This document shows, piece by piece, positions 7,954 through 16,248 of a stretch of DNA of 38,460 nt; the stretch's first letter is position 1; the number at the start of each line of letters is the position of its first letter. The notes below the pieces were generated by a model. The model ran no database searches. It saw only the letters and a program-made list of their open reading frames with translations, and had not been told where the DNA came from. Source of the DNA: Bacteroidales bacterium (GTDB taxonomy: Bacteria > Bacteroidota > Bacteroidia > Bacteroidales > Marinilabiliaceae); the NCBI GenBank assembly GCA_024401335.1, contig JAKSLH010000025.1, positions 1-38,460 of the forward strand. The letters are read 5' to 3'. The translations under genes and the position numbers were made by a program.

Positions 7954-8817
7954 ATGAACGAGACAAAGAGCAACAAAGTAGCGATAGGCCGATACAACAC
8001 CTTGAAGGTGAAACGTTCAGTAGATTTCGGCGTTTTTCTTGACGATGGTGAAGGAAACGACATCCTGATGCCTCAGAAGTACGTGGCAGACCATGTGCAG
8101 ATTGGAGATATGGTAGATGTCTTTGTCTATGCCGATTCGGAGGATCGTCTTGTAGCCACAACAGAAACACCACGAGCTCAGGTTGGTGAGTTTGCATATC
8201 TGCCGGTCAAGGCCATCTCTCGCTTCGGTGCATTCCTTGATTGGGGACTCACAAAAGATCTTCTGGTTCCATACAGCGAACAGCGCGATCGCATGGAGAT
8301 GGACAAGAGCTACGTAGTCTATCTATATCTTGACAAGAATACCAAGCGCGTAGCAGCCTCAGAGAAACTCAATAGATATCTAGATAACATAGCACCACGC
8401 TATGAAGTAGGTGAGGAAGTTGACGTCCTCGTCTATGATGTCACAAATCTTGGCTATAAGGCCATAATCAACAATACACATTCAGGAGTCATCTATCGTA
8501 CAGAAGCTTTCAAGGTTCTGAGGGTAGGTGATAGGATGAAAGCCTACGTGAAGAAGGTGAGAGAGGATGACAAGATAGACCTGTCGCTTCAGAAGCTCGG
8601 CTTCGGCAAGGTAGGTTCGTTGCGTGAGACTATCATCAAGAAGCTCCAGGAGAACGGCGGCCGCATGGCTGTAGGAGATAAGACCGATCCGGAGACTATC
8701 ATGCTCGCGTTTGGATGTAGCAAGAAAGCATTCAAGATGGCTATAGGTGCTATGTACAAAGAGGGTTCGATATCAATAGAGGCAGACGGAATAAGATTGC
8801 TCAGAAAGGAAGAATAG
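7954..8817 (+). CDS. cvfB: CvfB-type S1 RNA-binding protein
   Basis: A 287-residue cytoplasmic protein of the CvfB/YitL family. It has three S1-like OB-fold repeats (about 8-66, 70-135 and 145-212; see FGVFLDDG, FGAFLDWG and YKAIINNTHSGVI) and a C-terminal winged-helix (about 222-287). In Staphylococcus the protein binds RNA and affects virulence gene expression; in most bacteria its target is unknown. The ATG at 7954 matches the usual N terminus. It is the first gene of a run with rlmN 9 nt downstream, so it shares a transcript with RNA-modification and RNA-processing genes. Identification is firm at family level; the exact role in this organism is open. Confidence 0.88.
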   Translation: MNETKSNKVAIGRYNTLKVKRSVDFGVFLDDGEGNDILMPQKYVADHVQIGDMVDVFVYADSEDRLVATTETPRAQVGEFAYLPVKAISRFGAFLDWGLTKDLLVPYSEQRDRMEMDKSYVVYLYLDKNTKRVAASEKLNRYLDNIAPRYEVGEEVDVLVYDVTNLGYKAIINNTHSGVIYRTEAFKVLRVGDRMKAYVKKVREDDKIDLSLQKLGFGKVGSLRETIIKKLQENGGRMAVGDKTDPETIMLAFGCSKKAFKMAIGAMYKEGSISIEADGIRLLRKEE

Positions 8818-8826
8818 GAGAAAGCG

Positions 8827-9849
8827 ATGAAGAGACTTTTTGGAAAGACATTGACGGAACTTGGAAGCGTGGCTGCCGAGGTAGGATTGCCAAAGTTCGC
8901 TGCCAAGCAGATGGCTGACTGGCTATATAAGAAGAATGTTGTGTCGATAGACGACATGACGAATCTGCCAAAGGCCGGAAGAGCTAAGTTGTCGGAGAGC
9001 TATGAAGTAGGGCGAACAGAACCTATGGATGTGGCCGTGTCGGTAGATGGTACCAAGAAGTATCTTTTCGGAGTGAAGGGTGGCTATATAGAGACAGCCT
9101 ACATACCAGATGCGGAGAGAGCAACGCTGTGTGTGTCGTCGCAGGTGGGATGTAAGATGTCGTGTAAGTTCTGCATGACAGGACGTCAGGGCTTCGGGGC
9201 CCATCTGACAGCTGGCGAGATAGTGAACCAGATGGCGTCGATACCAGAGAGGGATACGCTTACTAATATGGTGTATATGGGCATGGGCGAACCTATGGAT
9301 AACCTCGAAGAGGTGTTGAAGAGCATTGAGATATTGACGTCGGATTGGGGATATGGATGGAGTCCACGAAGGATAACAGTATCGACGATAGGCGTCATGC
9401 CTCAGACGGTAACCTTTGTAGAGAAGTGTGAGGCGCATCTTGCGATAAGTATGCACAATGCCATACACGAGCAGAGACTAGAACTCATGCCTACGGAGAA
9501 AGCGTTCCCGATAGAGAAGACAGTAGAGGCGCTCAGGAAGTATGACTGGACAGGTCAGCGTCGTCTGTCGTTTGAATATACCATGTTTGACAAAGTGAAC
9601 GACAGCTCAGCGCATGTGTCGGCAATAACAAAGTTGTTGGCAGGGTTGAGATGCCGTATTAATATAATAAATTTCAATTCCATACCAGATTCCGATCTCA
9701 AAGGATCGAGCAGGGAGAAGATGGAGCGATTCCGTGATCAGCTCAATGAACGCGGTTTCACTGCAACTATACGCAATTCCAAGGGTGGTGATATCTTTGC
9801 CGCATGTGGATTGCTGAGTACTTTGGAAAAGCAAAAGGGCCAGAAATAG
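8827..9849 (+). CDS. rlmN: Dual-specificity 23S rRNA (A2503)/tRNA C2 methyltransferase
   Basis: Radical-SAM enzyme that methylates C2 of adenosine 2503 in 23S rRNA and, in E. coli, A37 of some tRNAs. At 340 residues it has the 4Fe-4S motif C109-x3-C113-x2-C116, a GMGEPMDN SAM-binding motif, and the conserved C-terminal cysteine in FAACGLL (C327) that with a second cysteine forms the methyl relay. The N-terminal helical domain (about 1-80, with ADWLYKK) is typical. The ATG at 8827 follows cvfB by 9 nt, and the next gene starts 8 nt after its stop, so it is in the middle of an operon. All catalytic residues visible in the frame are present. Confidence 0.97.
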   Translation: MKRLFGKTLTELGSVAAEVGLPKFAAKQMADWLYKKNVVSIDDMTNLPKAGRAKLSESYEVGRTEPMDVAVSVDGTKKYLFGVKGGYIETAYIPDAERATLCVSSQVGCKMSCKFCMTGRQGFGAHLTAGEIVNQMASIPERDTLTNMVYMGMGEPMDNLEEVLKSIEILTSDWGYGWSPRRITVSTIGVMPQTVTFVEKCEAHLAISMHNAIHEQRLELMPTEKAFPIEKTVEALRKYDWTGQRRLSFEYTMFDKVNDSSAHVSAITKLLAGLRCRINIINFNSIPDSDLKGSSREKMERFRDQLNERGFTATIRNSKGGDIFAACGLLSTLEKQKGQK

Positions 9850-9857
9850 TAATTAAG

Positions 9858-10724
9858 ATGAGAAAGGCTATTGTGAAAACAGAAATCAGACTTGCATGGT
9901 TACTTGTTGTCGTTTTACTTCTGTCGACGACAGGGTGTTCTGTGTCGCGTGAGAAGAAGGCGGAACAGACATTCAACGAGGCTATAGATGCGTATATGGC
10001 ACGTCGATACAACAAGGCTAAGCTGCTCCTTGATAGTGTGCTATATACATATCCCGACATGAAGAAACTTGTACGCGAGAGCAAGGATATGCTGGAGATA
10101 ATATACAAGACAGAGCAGGAGCGAAACCTCATGTTCCTTGACAGTCTGCTCATAATAAGAGAGAAAGAAGTGAAGCCACTCATGGCGCAGTTTGAGGCCG
10201 AGGATCCGGAGTCGGAAAATCCTGTACTTATTCATAAGAAGCAGAATGCTCAGCATGCGTGGGACAGGGCGTATGTGAGAGCTCATGTGGACAAGAACGG
10301 AACATTCTATGTGTCGAGTCACTACACAGGCACAGGCTATATACATCACTATGCGGTAAAGGCTGTAGTAGATGATATGTTTCAGACGACAGACAGCATA
10401 GGCGAAGAGGCCTATAAGCACTGTTTTGAAGATGGCGAGAACGTGTGGGAGATTGTGAAGTATAAGAATGGAGCCGACAATGGTATGGCTAGTTTCATAG
10501 CAAATAACTTTGACAAGCCTATAGATATACATTTCATTGGAGAACATGCCGATTGTCGTTTCAGAATGACAGAGACCGATAAGCAGGCCTTCCGCGAGAC
10601 ATATCAGATGGCGATGCTGTTGCGTGAGACTGTGCAGATAAAGAGCCAGATACGCAATGTGAAGATGGCAATGAAGAAGAGACGAGGTATAGAAGTTGAC
10701 GATTCTGCTGATGGAAGAAAATAA
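9858..10724 (+). CDS. Predicted lipoprotein of unknown function
   Basis: I do not recognise the family. The 288-residue product starts with a charged segment, a hydrophobic stretch (about 12-22) and STTGC, giving a lipidated Cys27. Residues about 35-75 form a helical repeat (EKKAEQTFNEAIDAYMARRY) that resembles one tetratricopeptide unit, as in BamD-like lipoproteins. A long helix follows, then a mixed alpha/beta region (about 150-250) and a basic C terminus. The ATG at 9858 is chosen over the frame-open extension into rlmN because it precedes the signal peptide. It is 8 nt from rlmN, and its last 14 nt overlap rnpA. An outer-membrane or periplasmic scaffold role is plausible, but there is no evidence for a specific activity. 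Confidence 0.8.
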   Translation: MRKAIVKTEIRLAWLLVVVLLLSTTGCSVSREKKAEQTFNEAIDAYMARRYNKAKLLLDSVLYTYPDMKKLVRESKDMLEIIYKTEQERNLMFLDSLLIIREKEVKPLMAQFEAEDPESENPVLIHKKQNAQHAWDRAYVRAHVDKNGTFYVSSHYTGTGYIHHYAVKAVVDDMFQTTDSIGEEAYKHCFEDGENVWEIVKYKNGADNGMASFIANNFDKPIDIHFIGEHADCRFRMTETDKQAFRETYQMAMLLRETVQIKSQIRNVKMAMKKRRGIEVDDSADGRK

Positions 10725-11130
10725 CAGACATATTTATGGTTTGCCCAAGGCGGAGAAGCTGTGCAGCGAGAAGCAGATAGACGACTTGTTTGCCAATGGT
10801 AAATCGTTTGTGAAATTTCCGATTCGTGTGGTGTATAGTTCACCAGTGGAAGCCTCAGAAGACGAGTCTTGCCAGATACTGACCAGTGTGCCAAAGAAAC
10901 GTTTCAAGAGAGCTGTCAAGCGCAACCGGATTAAGCGTCTGATGAGAGAGGCTTATAGGTTGAACAAGCATTTGCTCGATGATGCCCTCAATGGTCGCAA
11001 GATAAACATGGCGTTTGTGTATGTTGACACTACTTTGCCGACGTTTCAGCAGATGCAGAAGTCGATGGTGAATGCTCTGAAGAAGATATCGGAGGTGATA
11101 GCAACAGAGAGTAATGTGGCTGCTGAATGA
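10711..11130 (+). CDS. rnpA: Ribonuclease P protein component
   Basis: The 139-residue basic protein that binds the RNase P RNA and helps it remove 5' leaders from tRNA precursors. The RNR-type motif is clear: [19 protein letters not shown] followed by MREAYR, with FANGKSF upstream. The ATG at 10711 is used; it lies inside the upstream lipoprotein gene (14-nt overlap), implying translational coupling. yidD overlaps its 3' end by 17 nt. In Bacteroidetes rnpA is often separate from rpmH and close to yidD, as here, but a lipoprotein as the upstream partner is unusual; hemD is the neighbour I would expect. Confidence 0.96.
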   Translation: MEENNRHIYGLPKAEKLCSEKQIDDLFANGKSFVKFPIRVVYSSPVEASEDESCQILTSVPKKRFKRAVKRNRIKRLMREAYRLNKHLLDDALNGRKINMAFVYVDTTLPTFQQMQKSMVNALKKISEVIATESNVAAE

Positions 11131-11353
11131 GATACGCAAGGGTGTCTTGGCCTTATTGGTTGGGATGGTGAGGTTCTATCAGAAATTCATCTCGCCCATG
11201 ACACCGCCGTCGTGCCGATATACGCCGACATGTTCGCAGTATGCTATAGAGGCGTTGAAGAAATATGGTCCGTTAAAGGGATTGTGGCTGACGATAAAGC
11301 GTCTTATGCGATGTCACCCTTGGGGCGGTCACGGTTATGACCCCGTACCTTAG
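11114..11353 (+). CDS. yidD: YidD membrane protein insertion efficiency factor
   Basis: A 79-residue family-typical protein with FYQKFISPM, the conserved cysteine cluster [12 protein letters not shown] and a C-terminal [14 protein letters not shown]. In E. coli it aids YidC-dependent insertion of inner-membrane proteins and lies at the inner face of the membrane through an N-terminal amphipathic helix. The ATG at 11114 overlaps rnpA by 17 nt in another frame, the usual rnpA-yidD coupling. It is the last gene of the cvfB-rlmN-lipoprotein-rnpA-yidD group. No terminator is obvious before recX. Confidence 0.95.
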   Translation: MWLLNEIRKGVLALLVGMVRFYQKFISPMTPPSCRYTPTCSQYAIEALKKYGPLKGLWLTIKRLMRCHPWGGHGYDPVP

Positions 11354-11427
11354 TAAAGAATATAACCACATAATATAGATATAGGTAATAAACACACCTG
11401 TTGAAGTCCGATCAGAAAAAGCTACCA

Positions 11428-11889
11428 ATGGAAGAGAAGATTGCTTTATCGAAGTACGCCGCTTTATGTTCAAAGGCAGAGCATTGTGAATATGACATCA
11501 GAGAGAAGATGCGTAAGACCGATCTTGACGACGATGCTCAGAACAGAATCATAGAATATCTAAGAAAAGAGAAATATATCGACGACAGCCGGTACGCCGA
11601 GATCTTTGTGCGTGACAAGGTTCGCTTCAACGGATGGGGACCTATCAAGTTGCGCTATGAGCTGTTGCATAGAAAGATAGATGAGGATGCCATAGAAGAT
11701 GCCATTGGCATGATAGACGATGACGAGTTTCATGAGCAGCTGGAGAAGGCTCTTGTCGCTAAGATGAGGCAGACGCATACTGATGACAAGATGAAGCTTA
11801 AGGCATCATTGATTAGGTTAGGTGGTTCCAGGGGATATGCTTTTGATGAGGTAGCCTATATAGTCAACAAAGTGATGTCGGCCAAGTAG
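11428..11889 (+). CDS. recX: RecX family regulator of RecA
   Basis: A 153-residue cytoplasmic protein of the RecX family, whose E. coli member binds and caps RecA filaments. The three-helix repeats of the family are visible, with the signatures EYDIREKM, LRKEKYIDDSRYAEIFV and GWGPIKLRYEL. The ATG at 11428 is preferred; a TTG at 11401 would add nine polar residues. It is 74 nt after yidD, so read-through from the upstream operon is possible, but no own promoter was found. recA is not in this window. Sequence length and motifs are normal. Confidence 0.9.
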   Translation: MEEKIALSKYAALCSKAEHCEYDIREKMRKTDLDDDAQNRIIEYLRKEKYIDDSRYAEIFVRDKVRFNGWGPIKLRYELLHRKIDEDAIEDAIGMIDDDEFHEQLEKALVAKMRQTHTDDKMKLKASLIRLGGSRGYAFDEVAYIVNKVMSAK

Positions 11890-11946
11890 CCGCACCTTAC
11901 GTGAAACACTTAAATCAGTCCGCGTTCTACGTAAAAGAGTATATAT

Positions 11947-11980
11947 TTTGAACAAGCTGTTAATATTATTAATAGGTTTG
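11947..11980 (+). promoter_or_regulatory. Candidate promoter of gdhA
   Basis: TTTG (11947-11950), a 22-bp spacer and TAGGTTTG (11973-11980) match the Bacteroidetes consensus, with the spacer one base longer than usual. The predicted start near 11986 gives a leader of about 34 nt. Confidence 0.65.
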
Positions 11981-12019
11981 CATTGCTAAACAAATAAACA
12001 AACTTAAAAATACAATAAT

Positions 12020-13375
12020 ATGGCTAATATTGAACAGCAGCTCAACGAGTTCATGACAAAGATTATTGCCAAGAACCCAGGCGAACCAGAATTCCACCAG
12101 GCAGTAAAGGAAGTAGCAGAGTCTCTTCTTCCATTCATCAACGAGAATCCTAAGTATGCAAAGGCAAAGATTCTTGAGAGAATGGCAGAGCCAGAGCGAG
12201 TAATCATCTTCCGTGTACCTTGGATGGATGACAAGGGAGAAATCCAGATTAACCGTGGTTTCCGTATCCAGATGAGCAGCGCAATCGGTCCTTACAAAGG
12301 CGGTCTCCGTTTGCACCCAACTGTAAATCTTGGTGTCCTCAAGTTCCTCGCGTTTGAGCAGGTTCTCAAGAATAGCCTTACAACACTCCCTATGGGTGGT
12401 GGCAAGGGTGGTTCAGACTTCGATCCAAAGGGTAAGTCTGACGCAGAAGTAATGCGTTTCTGCCAGAGCTTCATGACAGAGCTTTCTAAGCACATCGGTG
12501 CTGACACTGACGTACCAGCAGGTGATATAGGTGTAGGTGGTCGTGAGATAGGTTACCTCTTCGGTCAGTACAAGCGTCTCCGCAACGAGTTCACAGGTGT
12601 GCTCACAGGTAAGGCACTCGAGTGGGGTGGTTCACTTATCCGTCCAGAGGCTACAGGTTATGGCGTAGTTTACTTCGCAGCAGAGATGCTTGCAACTCAG
12701 GGCCAGGACTTCAAAGGTAAGACAGTTATGGTATCAGGTTCAGGTAACGTAGCACAGTATGCTATCGAGAAGGCAACACAGCTCGGTGCAAAGGTTGTTA
12801 CAGCATCTGACTCTAACGGATATATCTACGATGCTGAGGGTATCAACGCTGAGAAGCTCGCATACATCATGGAACTCAAGAATGTTAAGCGTGGTCGTAT
12901 CAAGGAATACGCTGACAAGTATCCATCAGCACAGTACTTCGAAGGTCAGAAGCCTTGGAAGAACACAAAGGCAGACGTTGCTCTTCCATGTGCAACTCAG
13001 AACGAGATTCAGGAAGACGACGCTAAGGCTCTCATCGCAAACGGCGTTAAGCTCATCGCAGAGGGTGCTAACATGCCATCTACAAACGAGGCAATCGCAG
13101 TTTACCAGGCAGCTAAGATCCTCTATGCTCCAGGTAAGGCTTCTAACGCAGGTGGTGTAGCAACTTCAGGTCTTGAGATGACACAGAACTCAATGCGTCT
13201 CCCATGGACACGTGAGGAAGTAGATGCTAAGCTCCACCAGATCATGGTCAACATCCACGCTACTTGTGTTAAGTACGGTAAGGAAGCTGACGGTCGTATC
13301 AACTACGTGAAGGGTGCTAACATCGGCGGCTTCATCAAGGTTGCAGACTCAATGATCGCTCAGGGTCTTGTTTAA
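12020..13375 (+). CDS. gdhA: NADP-type glutamate dehydrogenase
   Basis: Hexameric cytoplasmic enzyme that aminates 2-oxoglutarate to glutamate, the main ammonia-assimilation route in Bacteroidales. At 451 residues it shows the catalytic motif PMGGGKGGSDFDPKG (lysine 129), PAGDIGVG with the catalytic aspartate D169, and a nucleotide-binding fold with GSGNVAQ near 237-243. Length and the GGGKGGSDFDPKGKSD sequence fit the NADPH-dependent biosynthetic type; cofactor preference is inferred. Codon use is the most biased in the window (CTC, CGT, ATC, GGT), as expected for an abundant protein. It has its own promoter and terminator, hence monocistronic. Confidence 0.97.
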   Translation: MANIEQQLNEFMTKIIAKNPGEPEFHQAVKEVAESLLPFINENPKYAKAKILERMAEPERVIIFRVPWMDDKGEIQINRGFRIQMSSAIGPYKGGLRLHPTVNLGVLKFLAFEQVLKNSLTTLPMGGGKGGSDFDPKGKSDAEVMRFCQSFMTELSKHIGADTDVPAGDIGVGGREIGYLFGQYKRLRNEFTGVLTGKALEWGGSLIRPEATGYGVVYFAAEMLATQGQDFKGKTVMVSGSGNVAQYAIEKATQLGAKVVTASDSNGYIYDAEGINAEKLAYIMELKNVKRGRIKEYADKYPSAQYFEGQKPWKNTKADVALPCATQNEIQEDDAKALIANGVKLIAEGANMPSTNEAIAVYQAAKILYAPGKASNAGGVATSGLEMTQNSMRLPWTREEVDAKLHQIMVNIHATCVKYGKEADGRINYVKGANIGGFIKVADSMIAQGLV

Positions 13376-13430
13376 TCAAGAGGTCTTGTGTAATTCCGCT
13401 GTGAAGTAGGAATTAGAAATTTCATATCTG

Positions 13431-13466
13431 AGCCGGCTCTCGAAATATCGGGGGCCGGCTATTTTT
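13431..13466 (+). terminator. Intrinsic terminator of gdhA
   Basis: A stem starts with AGCCGGC (13431-13437) paired to GCCGGCT (13454-13460) and is extended inward by about five pairs including G-U. ATTTTT follows. Confidence 0.88.
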
Positions 13467-13832
13467 ATGTGGGAGGAAAGATAGATAGTTAGAAAATACA
13501 GATTTGTCCTTCGATTCCCTTCTCTTTCTTTGTTATCTTTTCTATTAGACTGCCATCGAGATACTCTTTGTCGATGAAGACTTCGACTATGATATGAGAG
13601 AGGATTTCTTTGCTTCTGCGTGTGGCGGATTGTCGCTTTATTTTGTGCCGGTAAAGTATGTGCCTATAGAACTAAAGGTGGAGTACCGACATGATTTGTA
13701 TAACGATAGTCCTATAGAGGGACTAGTAGTCGGTGCGGTTTTGCATATAGGGAAGGATTGATGATATGTCCTTTAGCTGTCTTATGAAGAGCTAGTTATA
13801 AGTTGCGCGATGTGTGTTTTCATGTATAGAAA
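13467..13832. other. Gene-free gap after gdhA
   Basis: No intact gene of usual length lies here. The only supported content is the degraded outer-membrane-protein tail at 13549-13761, described separately. The minus strand also stays open from about 13674 to a TAA at 13489-13491, but it has no ATG, GTG or TTG start. The last 70 bases before the terminator show nothing recognisable. Confidence 0.5.
13549..13761 (+). pseudogene. Remnant: C-terminal part of an outer-membrane beta-barrel-like protein
   Basis: The frame is open from just after a TAG (13546-13548) to TGA at 13759-13761, about 70 codons, with a possible ATG at 13594 that would give 55 residues. The translation alternates hydrophobic and polar residues (VPVKYVPIELKVEYRHDLYN, later GLVVGAVLHIGKD), as in the last strands of an outer-membrane beta-barrel. 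No signal peptide, promoter or upstream part is present, so a decayed gene tail left by deletion is the best reading. The family is not recognised. It could instead be a real small ORF. Confidence 0.35.
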
Positions 13833-13872
13833 GAGGCGGCTCTAGGATAAACCTAAGAGTCGCCTCGCTTTA
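13833..13872. terminator. Terminator between the remnant and the PUL
   Basis: An 11-bp stem (13833-13843 with 13856-13866, one G-U pair) is extended inward by AGG/CCT. T-rich tails lie on both sides (GCTTTATTT on plus, TTTCTATA on minus). It probably ends the PUL transcript after the GH3 gene. Confidence 0.75.
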
Positions 13873-13897
13873 TTTAGGAGTTTAGTTTGTGTGTTGT

Positions 13898-16147
13898 TTA
13901 TTCGTGATCGACAGACAAAGTAGCTCGTATGTCGGATGATGAGGAGCCTATCATGATGTTGAAAGTGCCAGGTTCGAGAGTCCATTCCTTCTTGTCGGCA
14001 TTGTAGTACTTAAGAGATTCTTCAGAAAGCTCGAAAGATACGGTAGCTGTTTCGCCGGCCTTGAGCATTATCTTCTTGAATGCCTTGAGCTCCTTGATAG
14101 GGCGGGCTACAGAGCACTTTACGTCCTGAATGTAGAGCTGAACGACCTCAGCGCCGTCGACTTTGCCAGTGTTAGTGACAGGGATTTCAACCTTCAGAGA
14201 CTTGCCGTTGCTCCAAGACTTAGCGGCGGTAGCCTTACCATATTTGAAAGTAGTATAGCTCAAGCCGTGACCGAATGGGAAGAGAGGCTTGAGGTTGTTC
14301 TTGTCGGTATAACGATAGCCTACGAAGATATCCTCCTTATACTCCTCGTCGATCACCTTATGATCTTCGCGCCAAGTGCCAGGGTAGGTGTTGAGAGCGT
14401 GTGCACCGCACTGGTTGAGCGAAGCGTAGTTGGTGTAAGGCAGTTTGCCCGAAGGGTTGACATTGCCAACGAGCACGTCGGCCAACGAGTAACCAGCCTC
14501 GCTACCGAGGTACCAGTCCTGAACAACAGTAGGCACCTTATCGATCCAAGGCATAGCTATAGCGTTGCCCGAGATGTTGACAACAACAAGATTCTTGTTG
14601 GCAGCTGCAAGTGCTTCGATGAGGTCGTCTTGTCCGTAAGAGAGGTTGTAGCTCTCGCGGTCGGCATCTTCACAGTCTTGATGGTCGCTCTTGTTGAGAC
14701 CACCGATGAATATCACCATATCGGCCTTTTTAGCCTCGTTGACAGCCTCTGATGTCAATTCCTCAGCCGAACGGTCATCCTTCAAATCCTGGCCTGATTT
14801 TACGCCGTTATATTCGCCTGTAGGGTCGCCCACATAACCGCGAACATATTTGATAGAAGCCTTATTGCCGATAACAGCCTTGAGGCCATCGAGAGGAGAT
14901 ACCTCGTGCTGAACCTTGAGAGAGGAAGAACCGCCGCCGACAGTCATCATCTTGATGGCGTTTTCACCGACAACAAGTATCTTCTTCATCTTGTTGAAGT
15001 CGATAGGGAGGAGAGCGTTTTGCTTCTTAGACGAAGCATTCTTGAGGAGTACGATAGACTCGGCACCTATCTTGCGGGCAGCGGCCTGGTGAGCTTCGCT
15101 GTTCATAGAGCCGAAAGGACGGTTGCGGTTCATGGCCGTGCGGAATATCAGTCGCAGTATGCGGCTAACCTTCTCGTCGAGTTCCTTTGTTCCGACCTTA
15201 CCCTCCTTTATCATCTGGAGATAAGGGTGAGCGAGGAAGTAGTTGTCGTAGGCATTGCTTGTGCCGTTGGTGAGACCGTTAGTCCAACTGCCAAATTCGA
15301 GATCGAGACCGTTGTGGATAGCCTGGTCGGTATCATGCACGCCACCCCAGTCGGATACGACCACGCCGTCGAAAGCCCATTCGCCCTTAAGGATATCGTT
15401 GAGCAGATACTGGTTGTGGCAGCAGTGTTGGTCCTTATAGAGGTTATAGGAACCCATGATGCTCCATGCCTTACCTTCGACAACGCCAGCCTTGAAAGCA
15501 GGTAGATAGATTTCATAGAGAGCGCGGTCGCTGAGTATCACGTTAGTAGTATGACGGTTGACCTCATTATTGTTGAGAGCGTAGTGCTTGAGACATACAG
15601 CCACGCCCTGCTGTTGAACACCGTTGATATAAGGCACGACCATCTGGCCAGAGAGGTAAGGGTCTTCGCCCATATATTCAAAGCTACGTCCGTTGAGTGG
15701 AGTGCGGCAAATGTTGACTCCAGGGCCGAGAAGGACACTCTTGTTGCGGTAGCGAGCCTCTTCGCCGATGCTCTGTCCGTAGAGGAGAGAGAGAGAAGGG
15801 TCCCATGAAGCCGCGAGGGCTGTGAGGGCAGGGTAGGCCACACATGAGTCATTGGTCCAACCAGCCTGTTCCCATTCGTCCCAGAGCACTTCAGGACGTA
15901 TGCCATGAGGGCCGTCGGTGCACCATACTTCAGGGATTCCAAGGCGAGGTGCGCCGGCAGAAGAGAACTTCGACTGAGCGTGAACCATGGCAACCTTTTC
16001 TTCGAGAGTAAGGCGGCTGAGAGCGTCGGCGACGCGAGTCTCGATATCCTGATTGTCGTCGAGATATGCCGGTGTCTGAGCATAGACAGCACTCGTTGCA
16101 AATGATATTGCACATAAGCAAGAGGCAATGTTTCGAACTTTTATCAT
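13898..16147 (-). CDS. Periplasmic GH3 beta-glucosidase of the PUL
   Basis: Predicted GH3 exo-beta-glucosidase that turns imported gluco-oligosaccharides into glucose. From ATG 16147 it is 749 residues: a signal peptide to about 23 (VYA|Q) with no lipobox, a TIM-barrel domain with KHYALNNNE (H188 in this numbering) and the nucleophile aspartate in VVVSDWGG (D266), an alpha/beta sandwich domain (about 370-590), and a fibronectin-III-like C-terminal domain (about 640-749). The frame extends upstream to 16213, but those residues cover the hairpin region and are not a signal peptide. It is the last gene of the PUL, 101 nt after the SGBP gene, with its own promoter-like element. By position it corresponds to BT3314 of the B. 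thetaiotaomicron beta-1,6-glucan locus. Exact linkage preference is inferred from context. Confidence 0.93.
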   Translation of the reverse strand: MIKVRNIASCLCAISFATSAVYAQTPAYLDDNQDIETRVADALSRLTLEEKVAMVHAQSKFSSAGAPRLGIPEVWCTDGPHGIRPEVLWDEWEQAGWTNDSCVAYPALTALAASWDPSLSLLYGQSIGEEARYRNKSVLLGPGVNICRTPLNGRSFEYMGEDPYLSGQMVVPYINGVQQQGVAVCLKHYALNNNEVNRHTTNVILSDRALYEIYLPAFKAGVVEGKAWSIMGSYNLYKDQHCCHNQYLLNDILKGEWAFDGVVVSDWGGVHDTDQAIHNGLDLEFGSWTNGLTNGTSNAYDNYFLAHPYLQMIKEGKVGTKELDEKVSRILRLIFRTAMNRNRPFGSMNSEAHQAAARKIGAESIVLLKNASSKKQNALLPIDFNKMKKILVVGENAIKMMTVGGGSSSLKVQHEVSPLDGLKAVIGNKASIKYVRGYVGDPTGEYNGVKSGQDLKDDRSAEELTSEAVNEAKKADMVIFIGGLNKSDHQDCEDADRESYNLSYGQDDLIEALAAANKNLVVVNISGNAIAMPWIDKVPTVVQDWYLGSEAGYSLADVLVGNVNPSGKLPYTNYASLNQCGAHALNTYPGTWREDHKVIDEEYKEDIFVGYRYTDKNNLKPLFPFGHGLSYTTFKYGKATAAKSWSNGKSLKVEIPVTNTGKVDGAEVVQLYIQDVKCSVARPIKELKAFKKIMLKAGETATVSFELSEESLKYYNADKKEWTLEPGTFNIMIGSSSSDIRATLSVDHE

Positions 16148-16170
16148 ACTTATTGTTTTTTGTAGTAGAA

Positions 16171-16208
16171 AAGTGGAGATGTCTTGTGAAAACAAGCCAT
16201 CCCCACTT
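16171..16208 (-). promoter_or_regulatory. Long hairpin in the leader of the GH3 gene
   Basis: A 17-nt inverted repeat (16171-16187 with 16192-16208) with one G-U pair, one mismatch and a 4-nt loop is read from the minus strand 24 nt before the GH3 ATG. The minus-strand tail is CTTTTCTAC, only moderately U-rich. It could be a partial terminator that lowers GH3 expression relative to the upstream genes, or a 5' stabilising stem for a separate GH3 transcript. Confidence 0.7.
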
Positions 16209-16210
16209 GT

Positions 16211-16242
16211 CAAATTTACAATCTATCTACTAATAAATCAAT
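16211..16242 (-). promoter_or_regulatory. Candidate internal promoter before the GH3 gene
   Basis: On the minus strand ATTG (16242-16239), a 20-bp spacer and TAAATTTG (16218-16211) match the Bacteroidetes consensus except for one base in the -33 box. The predicted start near 16205 would place the following hairpin at the very 5' end of the transcript. Confidence 0.45.
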
Positions 16243-16248
16243 CAATCT

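Noticed and set aside
11897-11934. TTACGT ... ACGTAA inverted repeat between recX and gdhA.
   Set aside because: Only 6-bp arms with a 26-nt loop and no T-run; not a convincing terminator or operator.
13489-13674. Minus-strand open frame with a K/E/I-rich, protein-like sequence after gdhA.
   Set aside because: No ATG, GTG or TTG start, and it is antisense to the more convincing plus-strand remnant; not listed as a gene.
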